DNA of 64,000 nucleotides from Ruminococcus sp. UBA1394 (GTDB lineage Bacteria; Bacillota; Clostridia; Oscillospirales; Ruminococcaceae), in the NCBI GenBank assembly GCA_002305725.1, contig DBQM01000019.1, positions 1 through 64,000 on the forward strand, read 5' to 3'. Shown here in pieces: positions 43,163 through 51,696 of the stretch; positions within the stretch are counted from its first letter, which is position 1, and every line of letters begins with the position of its first letter. Position numbers and translations under genes: made by a program. A model generated the notes under the pieces. That model did no database searches and was not told the origin of the DNA. It saw only the letters and a list, made by a program, of their open reading frames with translations.

Positions 43163-44009
43163 TGACACACTTACATTCAAAGCGGACAGAAACGCCGTTT
43201 TAAAGGACTTCCTCATAAACGAATGTCACGTTTCAAAAAGGCTTCTCACAAAGCTGAAACAGACTGAAAACGGCATTACCGTAAACGGCGTTCACACAAG
43301 AGTTATCGACAGGATAAGTGCCGGAGATACTGTTGAACTGAAAATCTCTGACAGCGGTTTTCTTGAGGGCAATCCGGAGCTTAAAGTCCCCAAGGCTTTT
43401 GAAAATGAAAGCTTTGTGGTGTATGACAAGCCGGTTGGAATGCCTGTCCACCCGTCCATAAAGCATCAGGGGGACACTCTCGGAAACTGCTTTGCGGCGG
43501 ATTATCCCAGTCTGAAATTCCGCCCTGTAAACCGTCTTGACAGGGACACCTCCGGACTTTGTGTCATTGCCAAAAGCGCCTATGCGGCGGCGCTGCTGCA
43601 AAACAGTATTGAGAAAACCTATTTTGCGGTGGTACAGGGAAATCTGACCGGAGAGGGCGTTATAGACCTGCCTATTGCGAGAGAATGCGACTCTATTATA
43701 AAGAGAGTTGTCAGAGAGGACGGTCAGAGGGCGGTGACCCGTTACAAAGCAATCAGAGGAAACGGCAGATTCACTCTCCTTGAAATAAAGCTTGAAACGG
43801 GGAGGACGCATCAGATAAGGGTACACTTTTCGCATATCGGCTATCCCCTTGCAGGAGATGACCTTTACGGCGGTGATACATTATATATAAAGAATCAGGC
43901 ACTGCACTGCGGAGAAATGCTTATTGCTTTTCCGGATTCGGAGGAGAAAATAAGAGTTTGCTCCGGTCTGCGTGAAGATATGAAAAAAATACTGGAAACG
44001 GAGAATTGA
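43155..44009 (+). CDS. RluA family pseudouridine synthase
   Basis: 284 residues: an N-terminal S4-like domain (VLKDFLINECHVSKRLLTKL), then the catalytic domain with RPVNRLDRDTSGLCVIAKS, where the first Asp is catalytic, and LETGRTHQIRVHFSHIGYPLAGD. It turns U into pseudouridine in 23S rRNA or tRNA; the exact site cannot be told. It is translationally coupled to the membrane protein before it, and luxS follows 1 nt later. Confidence 0.9.
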   Translation: MNNDTLTFKADRNAVLKDFLINECHVSKRLLTKLKQTENGITVNGVHTRVIDRISAGDTVELKISDSGFLEGNPELKVPKAFENESFVVYDKPVGMPVHPSIKHQGDTLGNCFAADYPSLKFRPVNRLDRDTSGLCVIAKSAYAAALLQNSIEKTYFAVVQGNLTGEGVIDLPIARECDSIIKRVVREDGQRAVTRYKAIRGNGRFTLLEIKLETGRTHQIRVHFSHIGYPLAGDDLYGGDTLYIKNQALHCGEMLIAFPDSEEKIRVCSGLREDMKKILETEN

Positions 44010-44010
44010 A

Positions 44011-44478
44011 ATGGAAAAAATTGCAAGCTTTCAGGTTGACCACAGAAAAATTGATGTTGGAATGTACATATCAAGGGTTGACGGAGATATCGTGACCTAT
44101 GATATCAGAATGGTAAAGCCAAACGGCGGAGTTTATCTTGAAACACCGTCCATACACACTATCGAACACCTTTTTGCGACCTACGCAAGAAGTTCTGAAT
44201 TTAAAAAGGCAGTTATATATGTAGGACCAATGGGCTGCCGTACCGGTTTTTACCTGCTTACAAGAGGACTTGCTCACGAGGCGGCAATAAAGCTTGTCCG
44301 TGACGCTTATAAGTTTATATCCGAATATGATGACAGGATTCCGGGCTGTTCCGAGGAAGAATGCGGCAATTACAAGGAACACAATCTGGCACAGGCGAGA
44401 AAGGATGTACTTCCTCTTTTAAAAGCACTGGAAAACTATACTGTCGAAATGCTGGATTATTCATGGCATATTAAATAA
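44011..44478 (+). CDS. luxS: S-ribosylhomocysteine lyase LuxS
   Basis: 155 residues, usual length. Metal ligands are H49 and H53 in HTIEHLF and C118 in EECGNYKEHNL; the catalytic C76 lies in PMGCRTGFY. It cleaves S-ribosylhomocysteine to homocysteine and DPD, the AI-2 precursor. The gene partner pfs (nucleosidase) is not in the window. ATG 44011 starts 1 nt after the RluA stop, with GGAGA inside the RluA gene. Confidence 0.96.
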   Translation: MEKIASFQVDHRKIDVGMYISRVDGDIVTYDIRMVKPNGGVYLETPSIHTIEHLFATYARSSEFKKAVIYVGPMGCRTGFYLLTRGLAHEAAIKLVRDAYKFISEYDDRIPGCSEEECGNYKEHNLAQARKDVLPLLKALENYTVEMLDYSWHIK

Positions 44479-44499
44479 AAATTCAAGTTATACATTGTG

Positions 44500-44527
44500 C
44501 AGTCTGACAAAATATTGTCGATGACTG
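44500..44527 (+). other. Hairpin after luxS
   Basis: CAGTC (44500-44504) pairs with GACTG (44523-44527) and GACAA (44506-44510) with TTGTC (44515-44519). No T-run. Confidence 0.4.
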
Positions 44528-44547
44528 GGAAATGTATACAAATCGAC

Positions 44548-44575
44548 TTGCTTTTTATTGTTTACTTGTTATAAT
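44548..44575 (+). promoter_or_regulatory. Promoter of the M23 peptidase gene
   Basis: TTGCTT (44548-44553), 16 nt, TATAAT (44570-44575). Confidence 0.6.
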
Positions 44576-44585
44576 AGCTTTGTGA

Positions 44586-44632
44586 TGTAACCTAATTGTA
44601 ATAACTTGTAACAGATTGTTACGGATTGTTAC
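44586..44632 (+). promoter_or_regulatory. Array of five TGTWAH hexamers, WalR-like
   Basis: TGTAAC (44586), TGTAAT (44597), TGTAAC (44607), TGTTAC (44617) and TGTTAC (44627) are spaced 11, 10, 10 and 10 nt, all on one DNA face. The first two fit the WalR pattern TGTWAH-N5-TGTWAH exactly. WalR controls wall hydrolases in Firmicutes, matching the gene that follows. Confidence 0.5.
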
Positions 44633-44655
44633 GGACATCGAAAGGAGCTGTTATT

Positions 44656-45990
44656 ATGAATCAGAAACGTCCTGAAAAAATAAATACAGACAGTGACGTT
44701 TGTCTTAAAGAAAACGATAAAAAACGTCAGAGCAGAATATATGCTTATCTGATGAACTGTGCCGCACCGCTGCTTACAGTTATATTCCTTGCAGGAAGCG
44801 TCTGCTGGGCGGCTGAACTGCAGTACAGCGATACCGAAGAATTTGACAGCAACCCGGAGGCTGCGGCTGTGCTGTCGCCGGACGGAATCATTCCGGCATC
44901 GGCGGGATATGTTGAAACAAGGCTGCCGGAAAGCAGTATGCTGACAGGTGTTACTGAAAATACAGGTGCTGAGCTTGTCGAAGCCTGCGGAGTGTATGTT
45001 GACAATGAGTTTATCGGCGCAGTAGTAAGCGGCGACCACATTGAAGAAGAACTTGACCTCATGCTGGAGGAGTATAAAAACGACGAAACCGTGATTGAGG
45101 CTGACTATGCAGTTGAAACGGAGCTGAAACAGGGCGTTTACCGCTCTGCCGCACTTGTTTCCACAGACGAGATGACGGACTATCTTGCGGGTGAGAAAGA
45201 AGTTGTTACCGAGTATACAGCTGACGAGGGTGATACTCCCGAAAAGCTTGCGGACGATTTCGGCATGACCGTTGAAGAAGTAAAGGAGCTTAACCCGGAA
45301 ATAGAAAAGCTTGAAGAGGGTGAACCGGTTAAGGTAAAGGAAACAGTTTCGGTCCTCCCGGTGAAGTACACCTGTGAGGTGACTGAGGAGGAGGAACTGA
45401 GTTACGATATGATAGCTGAAAATTCCGGTGAGTATTACAGCGGAGAAGAGGGCAGGCGCATAAGCAGGTATGAGGTCACATATATTGACGGTACAGAGGT
45501 TTCAAGAAAGCTGAAAGGGTCTGAAATGGTGATAGAGCCTGTTTTTGAGTCGGCTGATTACGCTCCGGAGGAGTTATATTCTGAAAGCATTCCGGAAACT
45601 GAAGATTACGCCGTTGCCTATGGTTCGTTTATCTGGCCGGTGAACGGCGGATATGTCAGCGACCCGTTTATGAGCGACAGAAACCACAAGGGCATGGACA
45701 TTGCCGCAGACAGCGGTACTGACATCTATGCCGCAGACGGAGGAACAGTAATTGATGCCGGCTGGAATGACGGCGGCTACGGCAACTATGTTGTGATAGA
45801 CCACGGAAACGGCTATGTGACTCTTTACGGTCATGCAAGCGAGGTCTACGTTTCAGCCGGACAGACAGTTTCAGCAGGAGAGCTGATAGCTGCTGTGGGA
45901 ACAACGGGGGATTCCACCGGAAACCATTGTCACTTTGAAATAAGGTACAACGGAGATTTTCTCAATCCGGCGGCATTTGTCGGGGAATAA
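44656..45990 (+). CDS. M23 family metallopeptidase with LysM- and G5-like parts
   Basis: 444 residues: an N-terminal helix (about 30-50), a long acidic region, a LysM-like stretch (YTADEGDTPEKLADDFG), a G5-like stretch (TEEEELSYDMIAENSGE, GRRISRYEVTYIDG), and a C-terminal M23 domain with NHKGMDIAADSGTDI (His, Asp ligands), GYGNYVVIDHGNGYVTLYGH and NHCHFEIRY. Expected to cut peptidoglycan cross-bridges or stem peptides outside the cell. AAAGGAG precedes ATG 44656. A candidate WalR-like array lies before it. Confidence 0.88.
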   Translation: MNQKRPEKINTDSDVCLKENDKKRQSRIYAYLMNCAAPLLTVIFLAGSVCWAAELQYSDTEEFDSNPEAAAVLSPDGIIPASAGYVETRLPESSMLTGVTENTGAELVEACGVYVDNEFIGAVVSGDHIEEELDLMLEEYKNDETVIEADYAVETELKQGVYRSAALVSTDEMTDYLAGEKEVVTEYTADEGDTPEKLADDFGMTVEEVKELNPEIEKLEEGEPVKVKETVSVLPVKYTCEVTEEEELSYDMIAENSGEYYSGEEGRRISRYEVTYIDGTEVSRKLKGSEMVIEPVFESADYAPEELYSESIPETEDYAVAYGSFIWPVNGGYVSDPFMSDRNHKGMDIAADSGTDIYAADGGTVIDAGWNDGGYGNYVVIDHGNGYVTLYGHASEVYVSAGQTVSAGELIAAVGTTGDSTGNHCHFEIRYNGDFLNPAAFVGE

Positions 45991-46063
45991 GCCAGTATGT
46001 CATAATGCACAAAAATACTGTCAAATGTTTATGAAAATTCTATTAAGGTTTTTTTGAAAATGC

Positions 46064-46092
46064 TTGCAATACGCTTGTGTATATGTTATAAT
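46064..46092 (+). promoter_or_regulatory. Promoter of the S10 operon
   Basis: TTGCAA (46064-46069), 17 nt, TATAAT (46087-46092). The 45991-46063 part holds nothing I can assign. Confidence 0.8.
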
Positions 46093-46125
46093 ATATGAGC
46101 GTGATTGCAACAGATATGCGTTGAA

Positions 46126-46301
46126 GCGGAAGGTTGCCGGCGGTATGCCGGGTAATTTCCGTGGAGTATGTCCGATTTTAAAACCGGGCGACTGAGATAT
46201 TTGAGCACAGTTAGTGTTATTCTTAAAGCTTAAAAAGCTATAAGTCTGCACCTGTGTCCTGATAACAGTAACCCGAATCCGCACGGATATCGGGATTTTT
46301 T
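46126..46301 (+). promoter_or_regulatory. Structured leader with intrinsic terminator before rpsJ
   Basis: A long imperfect hairpin (46126-46162) built on CCGGC/GCCGG comes first. A second stem around TTTTAAAA (about 46171-46187) follows. A terminator-like hairpin, CCCGAATCCG/CGGATATCGGG with an ATTTTTT tail, lies at 46272-46301, and a CACACG/CGTGTG stem near 46320-46335. The leader is about 290 nt, so attenuation is likely. Confidence 0.6.
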
Positions 46302-46384
46302 ATTGTTATGGGCAGGAAACACACGGGAGCGTGTGGATATCTCAAATGCGACCCCCGACACTAAGACCTAAGGAGGCGAAAAAA

Positions 46385-46699
46385 GTGGCAGTCAACGAAA
46401 AGATCAGAATCAAGATCAAGGGTTATGAACACGCAAAGGTGGACGCAGCAGCTGCAAAAATCGTTGAAGCAGCTAAGAGAAGCGGTGCAAGAGTTTCAGG
46501 TCCAATTCCGCTCCCTACAAACAAAGAGGTTATCACAATCCTCAGAGCCGTTCACAAGTACAAGGACAGCCGTGAGCAGTTCGAGATGAGAACACATAAG
46601 AGACTTATTGATGTTATCAGACCGACAGCAAAGACTACGGACGCTCTTCAGAAGCTGGAAATTCCGGCAGGCGTGGACATCGTAATGGAGCTTAAGTAA
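46385..46699 (+). CDS. rpsJ: 30S ribosomal protein S10
   Basis: 104 residues, standard length. AVNEKIRIKIKGYEHAKVD and the RTHKRLIDVIRPTAKTTDAL end are typical. Start is GTG 46385, 8 nt after AGGAGG; no ATG lies in that position. Besides its place in the 30S head, S10 acts with NusB/NusG in antitermination. It is the first gene of the ribosomal cluster. Confidence 0.97.
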   Translation: MAVNEKIRIKIKGYEHAKVDAAAAKIVEAAKRSGARVSGPIPLPTNKEVITILRAVHKYKDSREQFEMRTHKRLIDVIRPTAKTTDALQKLEIPAGVDIVMELK

Positions 46700-46719
46700 T
46701 AAGCTTACAAAAGCCCCTG

Positions 46720-46787
46720 ATTCCGCAGAAAAACCGATGCGGAATGTGATGACGAAAGTCATCGGTCATGTTGGCGGAAGGGCCAAC
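46720..46787 (+). other. Three stem-loops between rpsJ and rplC
   Basis: ATTCCGCA/TGCGGAAT (46720-46745), GATGAC-GAAA-GTCATC with a GNRA loop (46748-46763) and GTTGGC/GCCAAC (46770-46787) fill the 115-nt gap. Confidence 0.6.
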
Positions 46788-46814
46788 CAATAACCTAACA
46801 GGAGGAAAAGATAC

Positions 46815-47447
46815 ATGAAAAAAGGTATTATCGGCAAGAAAATCGGTATGACACAGATTTTCGATGAATCAGGAAAAGTTATTCCCGTAACTGTTGTTGA
46901 AGCCGGTCCTTGTGTTGTTGTTCAGAAGAAAACTGTTGAAAACGACGGTTATGCTGCTGTTCAGCTGGGATACGGTGAAGTAAAGGCTGCGAGAGTGAAC
47001 AAGCCGATGAAGGGTCACTTCGACAAGGCAGACGCTGCCTACAAGAAGAACCTCAAGGAGTTCAGACTTGAAGACTGCGAGTCAGTAAACGTTGGGGATA
47101 TCCTCAAGGCTGACACATTTGCTGTGGGCGACATGGTAGATGTAAGCGGTACAAGCAAGGGTAAAGGTTTCCAGGGTACAATCAAGCGTCACAACAACGC
47201 AAGACTCAAGGAAACACACGGTACAGGTCCTGTACACAGACACGCCGGTTCAATGGGCGCCTGCTCATCACCGTCAAGAATCTTCAAGGGCAAGGGTATG
47301 CCTGGACAGATGGGTAACGAAAAGGTTACAGTACAGAATCTGGAAATCGTAAAGGTTGACGCAGAAAATAATCTTATCGCACTCAAGGGTGCAATTCCGG
47401 GTCCAAAGGGCGGAGTTGTTACTATCGTTGACAGTGTTAAGGCTTAA
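46815..47447 (+). CDS. rplC: 50S ribosomal protein L3
   Basis: 210 residues. KKGIIGKKIGMTQIFDE and HRHAGSMGACSSPSRIFKG are family marks. L3 is an early-assembly protein near the peptidyl transferase centre. AGGAGG precedes ATG 46815. The Gln in GMPGQMG is the place methylated in some species. Confidence 0.97.
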   Translation: MKKGIIGKKIGMTQIFDESGKVIPVTVVEAGPCVVVQKKTVENDGYAAVQLGYGEVKAARVNKPMKGHFDKADAAYKKNLKEFRLEDCESVNVGDILKADTFAVGDMVDVSGTSKGKGFQGTIKRHNNARLKETHGTGPVHRHAGSMGACSSPSRIFKGKGMPGQMGNEKVTVQNLEIVKVDAENNLIALKGAIPGPKGGVVTIVDSVKA

Positions 47448-47464
47448 GGAAGGAGGAAGCATAT

Positions 47465-48088
47465 ATGTCAAAGGTTTCAGTTTTTGATATGGCAGGAAAT
47501 CAGGTTGCAGAAACAGAGCTTTCCGACGCCGTATTCGGTATCGAACCAAACGAGGCTGTTATGCACGCTTCAGTTGTAAACTATCTGGCAAATCAGCGTC
47601 AGGGCACACAGTCCACACTGACTCGTACAGAAGTTCGCGGCGGCGGCAGAAAGCCATGGAGACAGAAGGGTACCGGTCATGCAAGACAGGGTTCAATCCG
47701 TGCTCCTCAGTGGGTTCACGGCGGTATCGCTTTAGGCCCGAAGCCAAGAGATTACAGATATACACTTAATAAGAAGGTAAAGAGACTTGCAATGAAGTCT
47801 GCATTATCTTCAAAGGTTAAGAATGAGAACATCATCGTTCTCGACGCTCTGAACATGGATGGTTTCAAGACAAAGACTATCGTTAATATGCTCAAGGCAT
47901 TAAACGTTGAGGGCAAGGCTCTTATCGTTACAGCTGACGCAGACAACATGGTTGTAAAGAGCGCATCCAACATCCCGGGCGTTAAGACAGCAGCAGTAAA
48001 CACACTTAATGTTTACGACATCTTAAACCACGAAAAGTTCATCGTTGTTAAGAACGCTGTCGCAAAAATCGAGGAGGTGTACGCATAA
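47465..48088 (+). CDS. rplD: 50S ribosomal protein L4
   Basis: 207 residues, normal length. RGGGRKPWRQKGTGHARQGS is the extended loop that reaches the exit tunnel, where macrolide-resistance changes occur. In E. coli L4 represses its own operon; whether it does so here is unknown. Stop overlaps rplW start (TAATG). Confidence 0.97.
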   Translation: MSKVSVFDMAGNQVAETELSDAVFGIEPNEAVMHASVVNYLANQRQGTQSTLTRTEVRGGGRKPWRQKGTGHARQGSIRAPQWVHGGIALGPKPRDYRYTLNKKVKRLAMKSALSSKVKNENIIVLDALNMDGFKTKTIVNMLKALNVEGKALIVTADADNMVVKSASNIPGVKTAAVNTLNVYDILNHEKFIVVKNAVAKIEEVYA

Positions 48089-48399
48089 TGAAAGCACCGC
48101 AGGACATCATCCTGAAGCCGGTTATTACTGAAAGAAGCATTGACCTGCTTCCTACAGGAAAATACACTTTCAAGGTTGCAAAGGATGCTAACAAAGTTGA
48201 GATAGCAAAAGCAGTTGAAGCACTTTTTAACGTAGAGGTTACTAAGGTTAACACAATGAACTGCACAGGTCGTTCAAGACGTGTAGGCAGATTCGAGGGT
48301 AAGAAGGCTGACTGGAAAAAGGCTGTCGTTACTATAAATCAGGAACCTGATGACAAGAAGACAAAGTCATCTATCGAGTTCTTTGACGGTCTGTATTAA
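48088..48399 (+). CDS. rplW: 50S ribosomal protein L23
   Basis: 103 residues. DIILKPVITERSIDLL and FKVAKDANKVEIAKAVE are typical. L23 sits at the tunnel exit and docks trigger factor and SRP. Coupled to rplD; a GGGAG/CTCCC stem (48424-48438) lies in the gap to rplB. Confidence 0.97.
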   Translation: MKAPQDIILKPVITERSIDLLPTGKYTFKVAKDANKVEIAKAVEALFNVEVTKVNTMNCTGRSRRVGRFEGKKADWKKAVVTINQEPDDKKTKSSIEFFDGLY

Positions 48400-48467
48400 T
48401 AGCTGATACAGATACGCAGTATGGGAGTAATGCTCCCGCAAACAACGCATTTTAAGGAGTGAATACA

Positions 48468-49301
48468 ATGGCTATTAAAACCTATAAACCGACAACTCCT
48501 TCTCGTCGTCAGATGACTTGTACTGACTATTCGGAATTGTCAAAGGTAGCTCCGGAGAAGAGTCTGCTTGAACCTCTCAAGAAGAAGTCCGGCAGAAACA
48601 GCTACGGAAGAATCACAGTTCGCCACAGAGGCGGCGGCTCAAGAAGAAAATATCGTGTAATCGATTTCAAGCGTGACAAGGACAACATGAATGCAACAGT
48701 TATGACTCTTGAATACGATCCTAACCGTTCAGCATTTATCGCTCTCGTTCAGTATGAAGACGGCGAAAAGAGATACATCCTTGCACCAAACGGCTTAAAG
48801 GTCGGCGATACAGTATGCTCAGGACCAGACGCTGATATCAAGGCTGGTAACGCACTTGCAATGGCTAACATCCCTGTTGGTACATTCATTCACGCTATCG
48901 AGCTTTATCCTGGCAAGGGCGCACAGATGGTTCGTTCAGCAGGAAACATGGCTCAGCTGATGGCTAAGGAAGGCAATTACGCACTTGTAAGACTTCCTTC
49001 AGGAGAGCTCAGAAATGTTCCGATCAACTGCAAGGCAACAATCGGACAGGTAAGCAACATCGACCACGAAAACGTTAACATCGGTAAAGCCGGCAGAACA
49101 CGTCATATGGGTATCAGACCAACAGTTAGAGGTTCTGTAATGAACCCATGCGATCACCCGCACGGCGGTGGTGAGGGTAAATCACCAATCGGACGTCCGG
49201 GACCTGTTACTCCTTGGGGTAAGCCAGCACTCGGCTACAAGACCCGCAAGAAGCATAACCGTTCTGACAAGTTTATTGTAAAGCGCAGAAACGGCAAATA
49301 A
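48468..49301 (+). CDS. rplB: 50S ribosomal protein L2
   Basis: 277 residues. AIKTYKPTTPSRRQMTC start, NRHRGGG-like VRHRGGGSRRKYR and the HPHGGGEGKSPIGRPGP loop near the end are invariant features. L2 is needed for peptidyl transfer and subunit joining. ATG 48468 follows AAGGAG by 8 nt; an in-frame GTG at 48459 is rejected. Confidence 0.97.
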   Translation: MAIKTYKPTTPSRRQMTCTDYSELSKVAPEKSLLEPLKKKSGRNSYGRITVRHRGGGSRRKYRVIDFKRDKDNMNATVMTLEYDPNRSAFIALVQYEDGEKRYILAPNGLKVGDTVCSGPDADIKAGNALAMANIPVGTFIHAIELYPGKGAQMVRSAGNMAQLMAKEGNYALVRLPSGELRNVPINCKATIGQVSNIDHENVNIGKAGRTRHMGIRPTVRGSVMNPCDHPHGGGEGKSPIGRPGPVTPWGKPALGYKTRKKHNRSDKFIVKRRNGK

Positions 49302-49323
49302 GCTGAAAGGAGGAACTGATTAA

Positions 49324-49608
49324 ATGAGCAGAAGCATTAAGAAGGGCCCTTACGTTCAGGAGGCTCTTTACAAGAGAGTTGTGGCAATGAACGAAGCAGG
49401 CGAAAAGAAAGTTCTCAAGACATGGAGCAGAACTTCAACAATTTTCCCTGAATTTGTTGGTCACACATTTGCAGTTCATGACGGACGCAAGCACGTTCCG
49501 GTATATGTTACAGAAGATATGGTAGGTCACAAGCTGGGTGAGTTTGCACCGACCAGAACATACAAGGGACACGCTGGTTCCAAGACAACAAATAACGGCA
49601 AGAAATAG
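49324..49608 (+). CDS. rpsS: 30S ribosomal protein S19
   Basis: 94 residues. SRSIKKGPYVQEAL start and HKLGEFAPTRTYKGHAG end are typical. S19 with S13 contacts the 23S A-site finger in the 30S head. RBS AAAGGAGG. Confidence 0.97.
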   Translation: MSRSIKKGPYVQEALYKRVVAMNEAGEKKVLKTWSRTSTIFPEFVGHTFAVHDGRKHVPVYVTEDMVGHKLGEFAPTRTYKGHAGSKTTNNGKK

Positions 49609-49625
49609 CGGAAGGAGGAATTCAG

Positions 49626-49961
49626 ATGGAAGCCAGAGCATATCTGAGAAACGCTCGAATCGCCCCAAGAAAGGTTCAGGTTGTTCTTGATCTTATCAGA
49701 AACAAGCCTGTTGACGTTGCACTCGCTACTCTTAATTATACACCAAAGGCTGCTTGTGAAATACTCGAAAAGCTTTTGAAATCCGCTATTGCAAACGCTG
49801 AAAACAACCACAACATGAATAAGGATGACCTTTATGTTGCTGAATGTTTTGTTTGCCCGGGTCCTATAATGAAGAGAATCATGCCAAGAGCACAGGGCAG
49901 AGCATACAGAATTTTGAAGAGAACATCACACGTTACAATTGTTCTTAAAGAAAAAGAATAA
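49626..49961 (+). CDS. rplV: 50S ribosomal protein L22
   Basis: 111 residues. AYLRNARIAPRKVQVVLDLIR start; PRAQGRAYRILKRTSHVTIVL contains the beta-hairpin that lines the exit tunnel. RBS GGAGG; follows rpsS by 17 nt. Confidence 0.97.
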   Translation: MEARAYLRNARIAPRKVQVVLDLIRNKPVDVALATLNYTPKAACEILEKLLKSAIANAENNHNMNKDDLYVAECFVCPGPIMKRIMPRAQGRAYRILKRTSHVTIVLKEKE

Positions 49962-49979
49962 TCCCAAGGAGGAGAAATA

Positions 49980-50729
49980 ATGGGCCAGAAAGTTAATCCA
50001 CACGGTCTGCGTGTCGGCGTTATTAAGGACTGGGATTCCCGCTGGTTTGCGAATAAGTCAACTTTCGGCGACACTCTTGTTGAAGATTACAACGTTCGTA
50101 ACTACATTAAGAAGAACTTGTATGCAGCAGGTGTTCCAAAGATCGAAATTGAAAGATTCGCTGAAGATAAGGTTAGAATCCACATTCACTGTGCAAAGCC
50201 TGGTATTGTAATCGGCAGAGGCGGCACAGAGATCGAAAAGCTCCGTCAGAAGCTTGAAAAAATGATGGGCAAGCAGGTTGCTGTTAATATCGTTGAAGTT
50301 AAGAATCCTGATATTGATTCACAGCTTGTTGCTGAAAAGATCGCACTCGACCTTGAAAACAGAGTTTCATTCAGACGTACAATGAAGCAGGCAATCGGCA
50401 GAGCAATGCGTCTTGGCGCAAAGGGTATCAAGGTTATGGTATCAGGCCGTCTCGGCGGTGCTGAAATCGCAAGAAGCGAAACATACCACGAAGGTACAAT
50501 TCCGCTCCAGACAATCAGAGCTGATATCGACTACGGTACTGCTGAAGCACACACAACTTACGGCAGACTTGGTATCAAGGTATGGATCTACAAGGGCGAA
50601 GTTTTAAAGGGTGAAGCGGCTGCAAAGGCTGACGACTCAAGAAGAGGCGGCAGAGATAACAGAAGACGCAATAACCCAAGACGTGACAATAAAGTCAGAG
50701 AAGCAAAAAGTGAAGGAGGTAACCAGTAA
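49980..50729 (+). CDS. rpsC: 30S ribosomal protein S3
   Basis: 249 residues. KVNPHGLRVGVIKDWDSRWF start, KH-type GRGGTEIEKLRQKLEK, and a basic C-terminal tail richer than usual in Arg, Asn and Asp (SRRGGRDNRRRNNPRRD). S3 takes part in mRNA entry and helicase action. Stop overlaps rplP start (TAATG). Confidence 0.97.
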   Translation: MGQKVNPHGLRVGVIKDWDSRWFANKSTFGDTLVEDYNVRNYIKKNLYAAGVPKIEIERFAEDKVRIHIHCAKPGIVIGRGGTEIEKLRQKLEKMMGKQVAVNIVEVKNPDIDSQLVAEKIALDLENRVSFRRTMKQAIGRAMRLGAKGIKVMVSGRLGGAEIARSETYHEGTIPLQTIRADIDYGTAEAHTTYGRLGIKVWIYKGEVLKGEAAAKADDSRRGGRDNRRRNNPRRDNKVREAKSEGGNQ

Positions 50730-51154
50730 TGCTACTTCCAAAGAGAGTTAAGTACCGCAGAGTACACAGAGGCCGCCTTAAAGGTAAGGCAATGAGAGGC
50801 AATCAGGTTAACTACGGTGATTTTGGTCTTCAGGCACTTGAGCCTGCATGGATCACATCAAATCAGATCGAATCAGCCCGTATCGCTATGACACGTTACA
50901 TCAAGCGTGGCGGTCAGGTCTGGATCAAGATTTTCCCTGATAAGCCGATTACAGAAAAGCCGGCTGAAACACGAATGGGTTCAGGTAAAGGTTCACCGGA
51001 ATATTGGGTAGCTGTAGTAAAGCCAGGCAGAGTTATGTTTGAAATTGCAGGCGTTCCTGAGGAAACTGCAAGAGAAGCTATGCGTCTTGCTATGCACAAG
51101 CTCCCTATCAAGTGTAAATTTATTGCAAAAGCAGAGCAAGGAGGGGAGCAGTAA
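50729..51154 (+). CDS. rplP: 50S ribosomal protein L16
   Basis: 141 residues. LLPKRVKYRRVHRGRLKGKA start and RMGSGKGSPEYWVAVVKPG are conserved. L16 organises the A-site region of 23S rRNA. Coupled at both ends by TAATG overlaps. Confidence 0.97.
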   Translation: MLLPKRVKYRRVHRGRLKGKAMRGNQVNYGDFGLQALEPAWITSNQIESARIAMTRYIKRGGQVWIKIFPDKPITEKPAETRMGSGKGSPEYWVAVVKPGRVMFEIAGVPEETAREAMRLAMHKLPIKCKFIAKAEQGGEQ

Positions 51155-51360
51155 TGAAGGCATCTGAGATCAAGGGTATGTCAGTTGAAGAAATGAACGA
51201 AAAGCTGACCGGCTTAAAGGAAGAGCTTTTTGCGCTCCGCTTTCAGCTTGCTGTAAACCAGCTTGACAATACAGCACGCTTAAAGGCTGTCAAGAAGGAT
51301 ATCGCAAGAATCAAGACAGTTATGCGTGAGACTGAAATTCAGTCAGGCGTTAAGCAGTAA
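51154..51360 (+). CDS. rpmC: 50S ribosomal protein L29
   Basis: 68 residues, two-helix protein: MKASEIKGMSVEEMNEKL, then LFALRFQLAVNQLDN. It lies next to L23 at the tunnel exit. Start overlaps rplP stop. Confidence 0.96.
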   Translation: MKASEIKGMSVEEMNEKLTGLKEELFALRFQLAVNQLDNTARLKAVKKDIARIKTVMRETEIQSGVKQ

Positions 51361-51378
51361 GAAAGGGAGGATTTAGCT

Positions 51379-51636
51379 ATGTCTGAGAGAAACCTTAGAA
51401 AGACAAGGGTTGGTAAAGTTGTAAGCGACAAGATGGACAAAACTATCGTTGTTGCTATCGCTGACAATGTTAAACACCCGCTTTACAAGAAGATCATCAA
51501 GCGTACAGTTAAGCTCAAGGCGCACGATGAAAACAACGAATGCCGCATCGGCGACCGTGTTGAAGTTATGGAAACACGTCCGCTTTCAAAGGATAAGAGA
51601 TGGCGCGTTGTAAACATTATCGAAAAAGCTAAGTAA
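51379..51636 (+). CDS. rpsQ: 30S ribosomal protein S17
   Basis: 85 residues. KTRVGKVVSDKMDKTIVVA and IGDRVEVMETRPLSKDKRW are family marks. S17 is a primary 16S-binding, OB-fold protein. A GAAGCG/CGCTTC stem (51655-51678) lies in the gap to rplN. Confidence 0.97.
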   Translation: MSERNLRKTRVGKVVSDKMDKTIVVAIADNVKHPLYKKIIKRTVKLKAHDENNECRIGDRVEVMETRPLSKDKRWRVVNIIEKAK

Positions 51637-51696
51637 TTTTTAATACAGACGAAGGAAGCGGTTTAAGAGAAACGCTTCTGAAAGGAGGAACTCGCT

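Noticed and set aside
46093..46270. tRNA gene in the S10 leader
   Set aside because: No cloverleaf, TTCRA loop or acceptor stem can be drawn.
46021..46284. Minus-strand open frame of 87 codons before rpsJ
   Set aside because: It covers the structured leader and promoter, with no RBS or family likeness.
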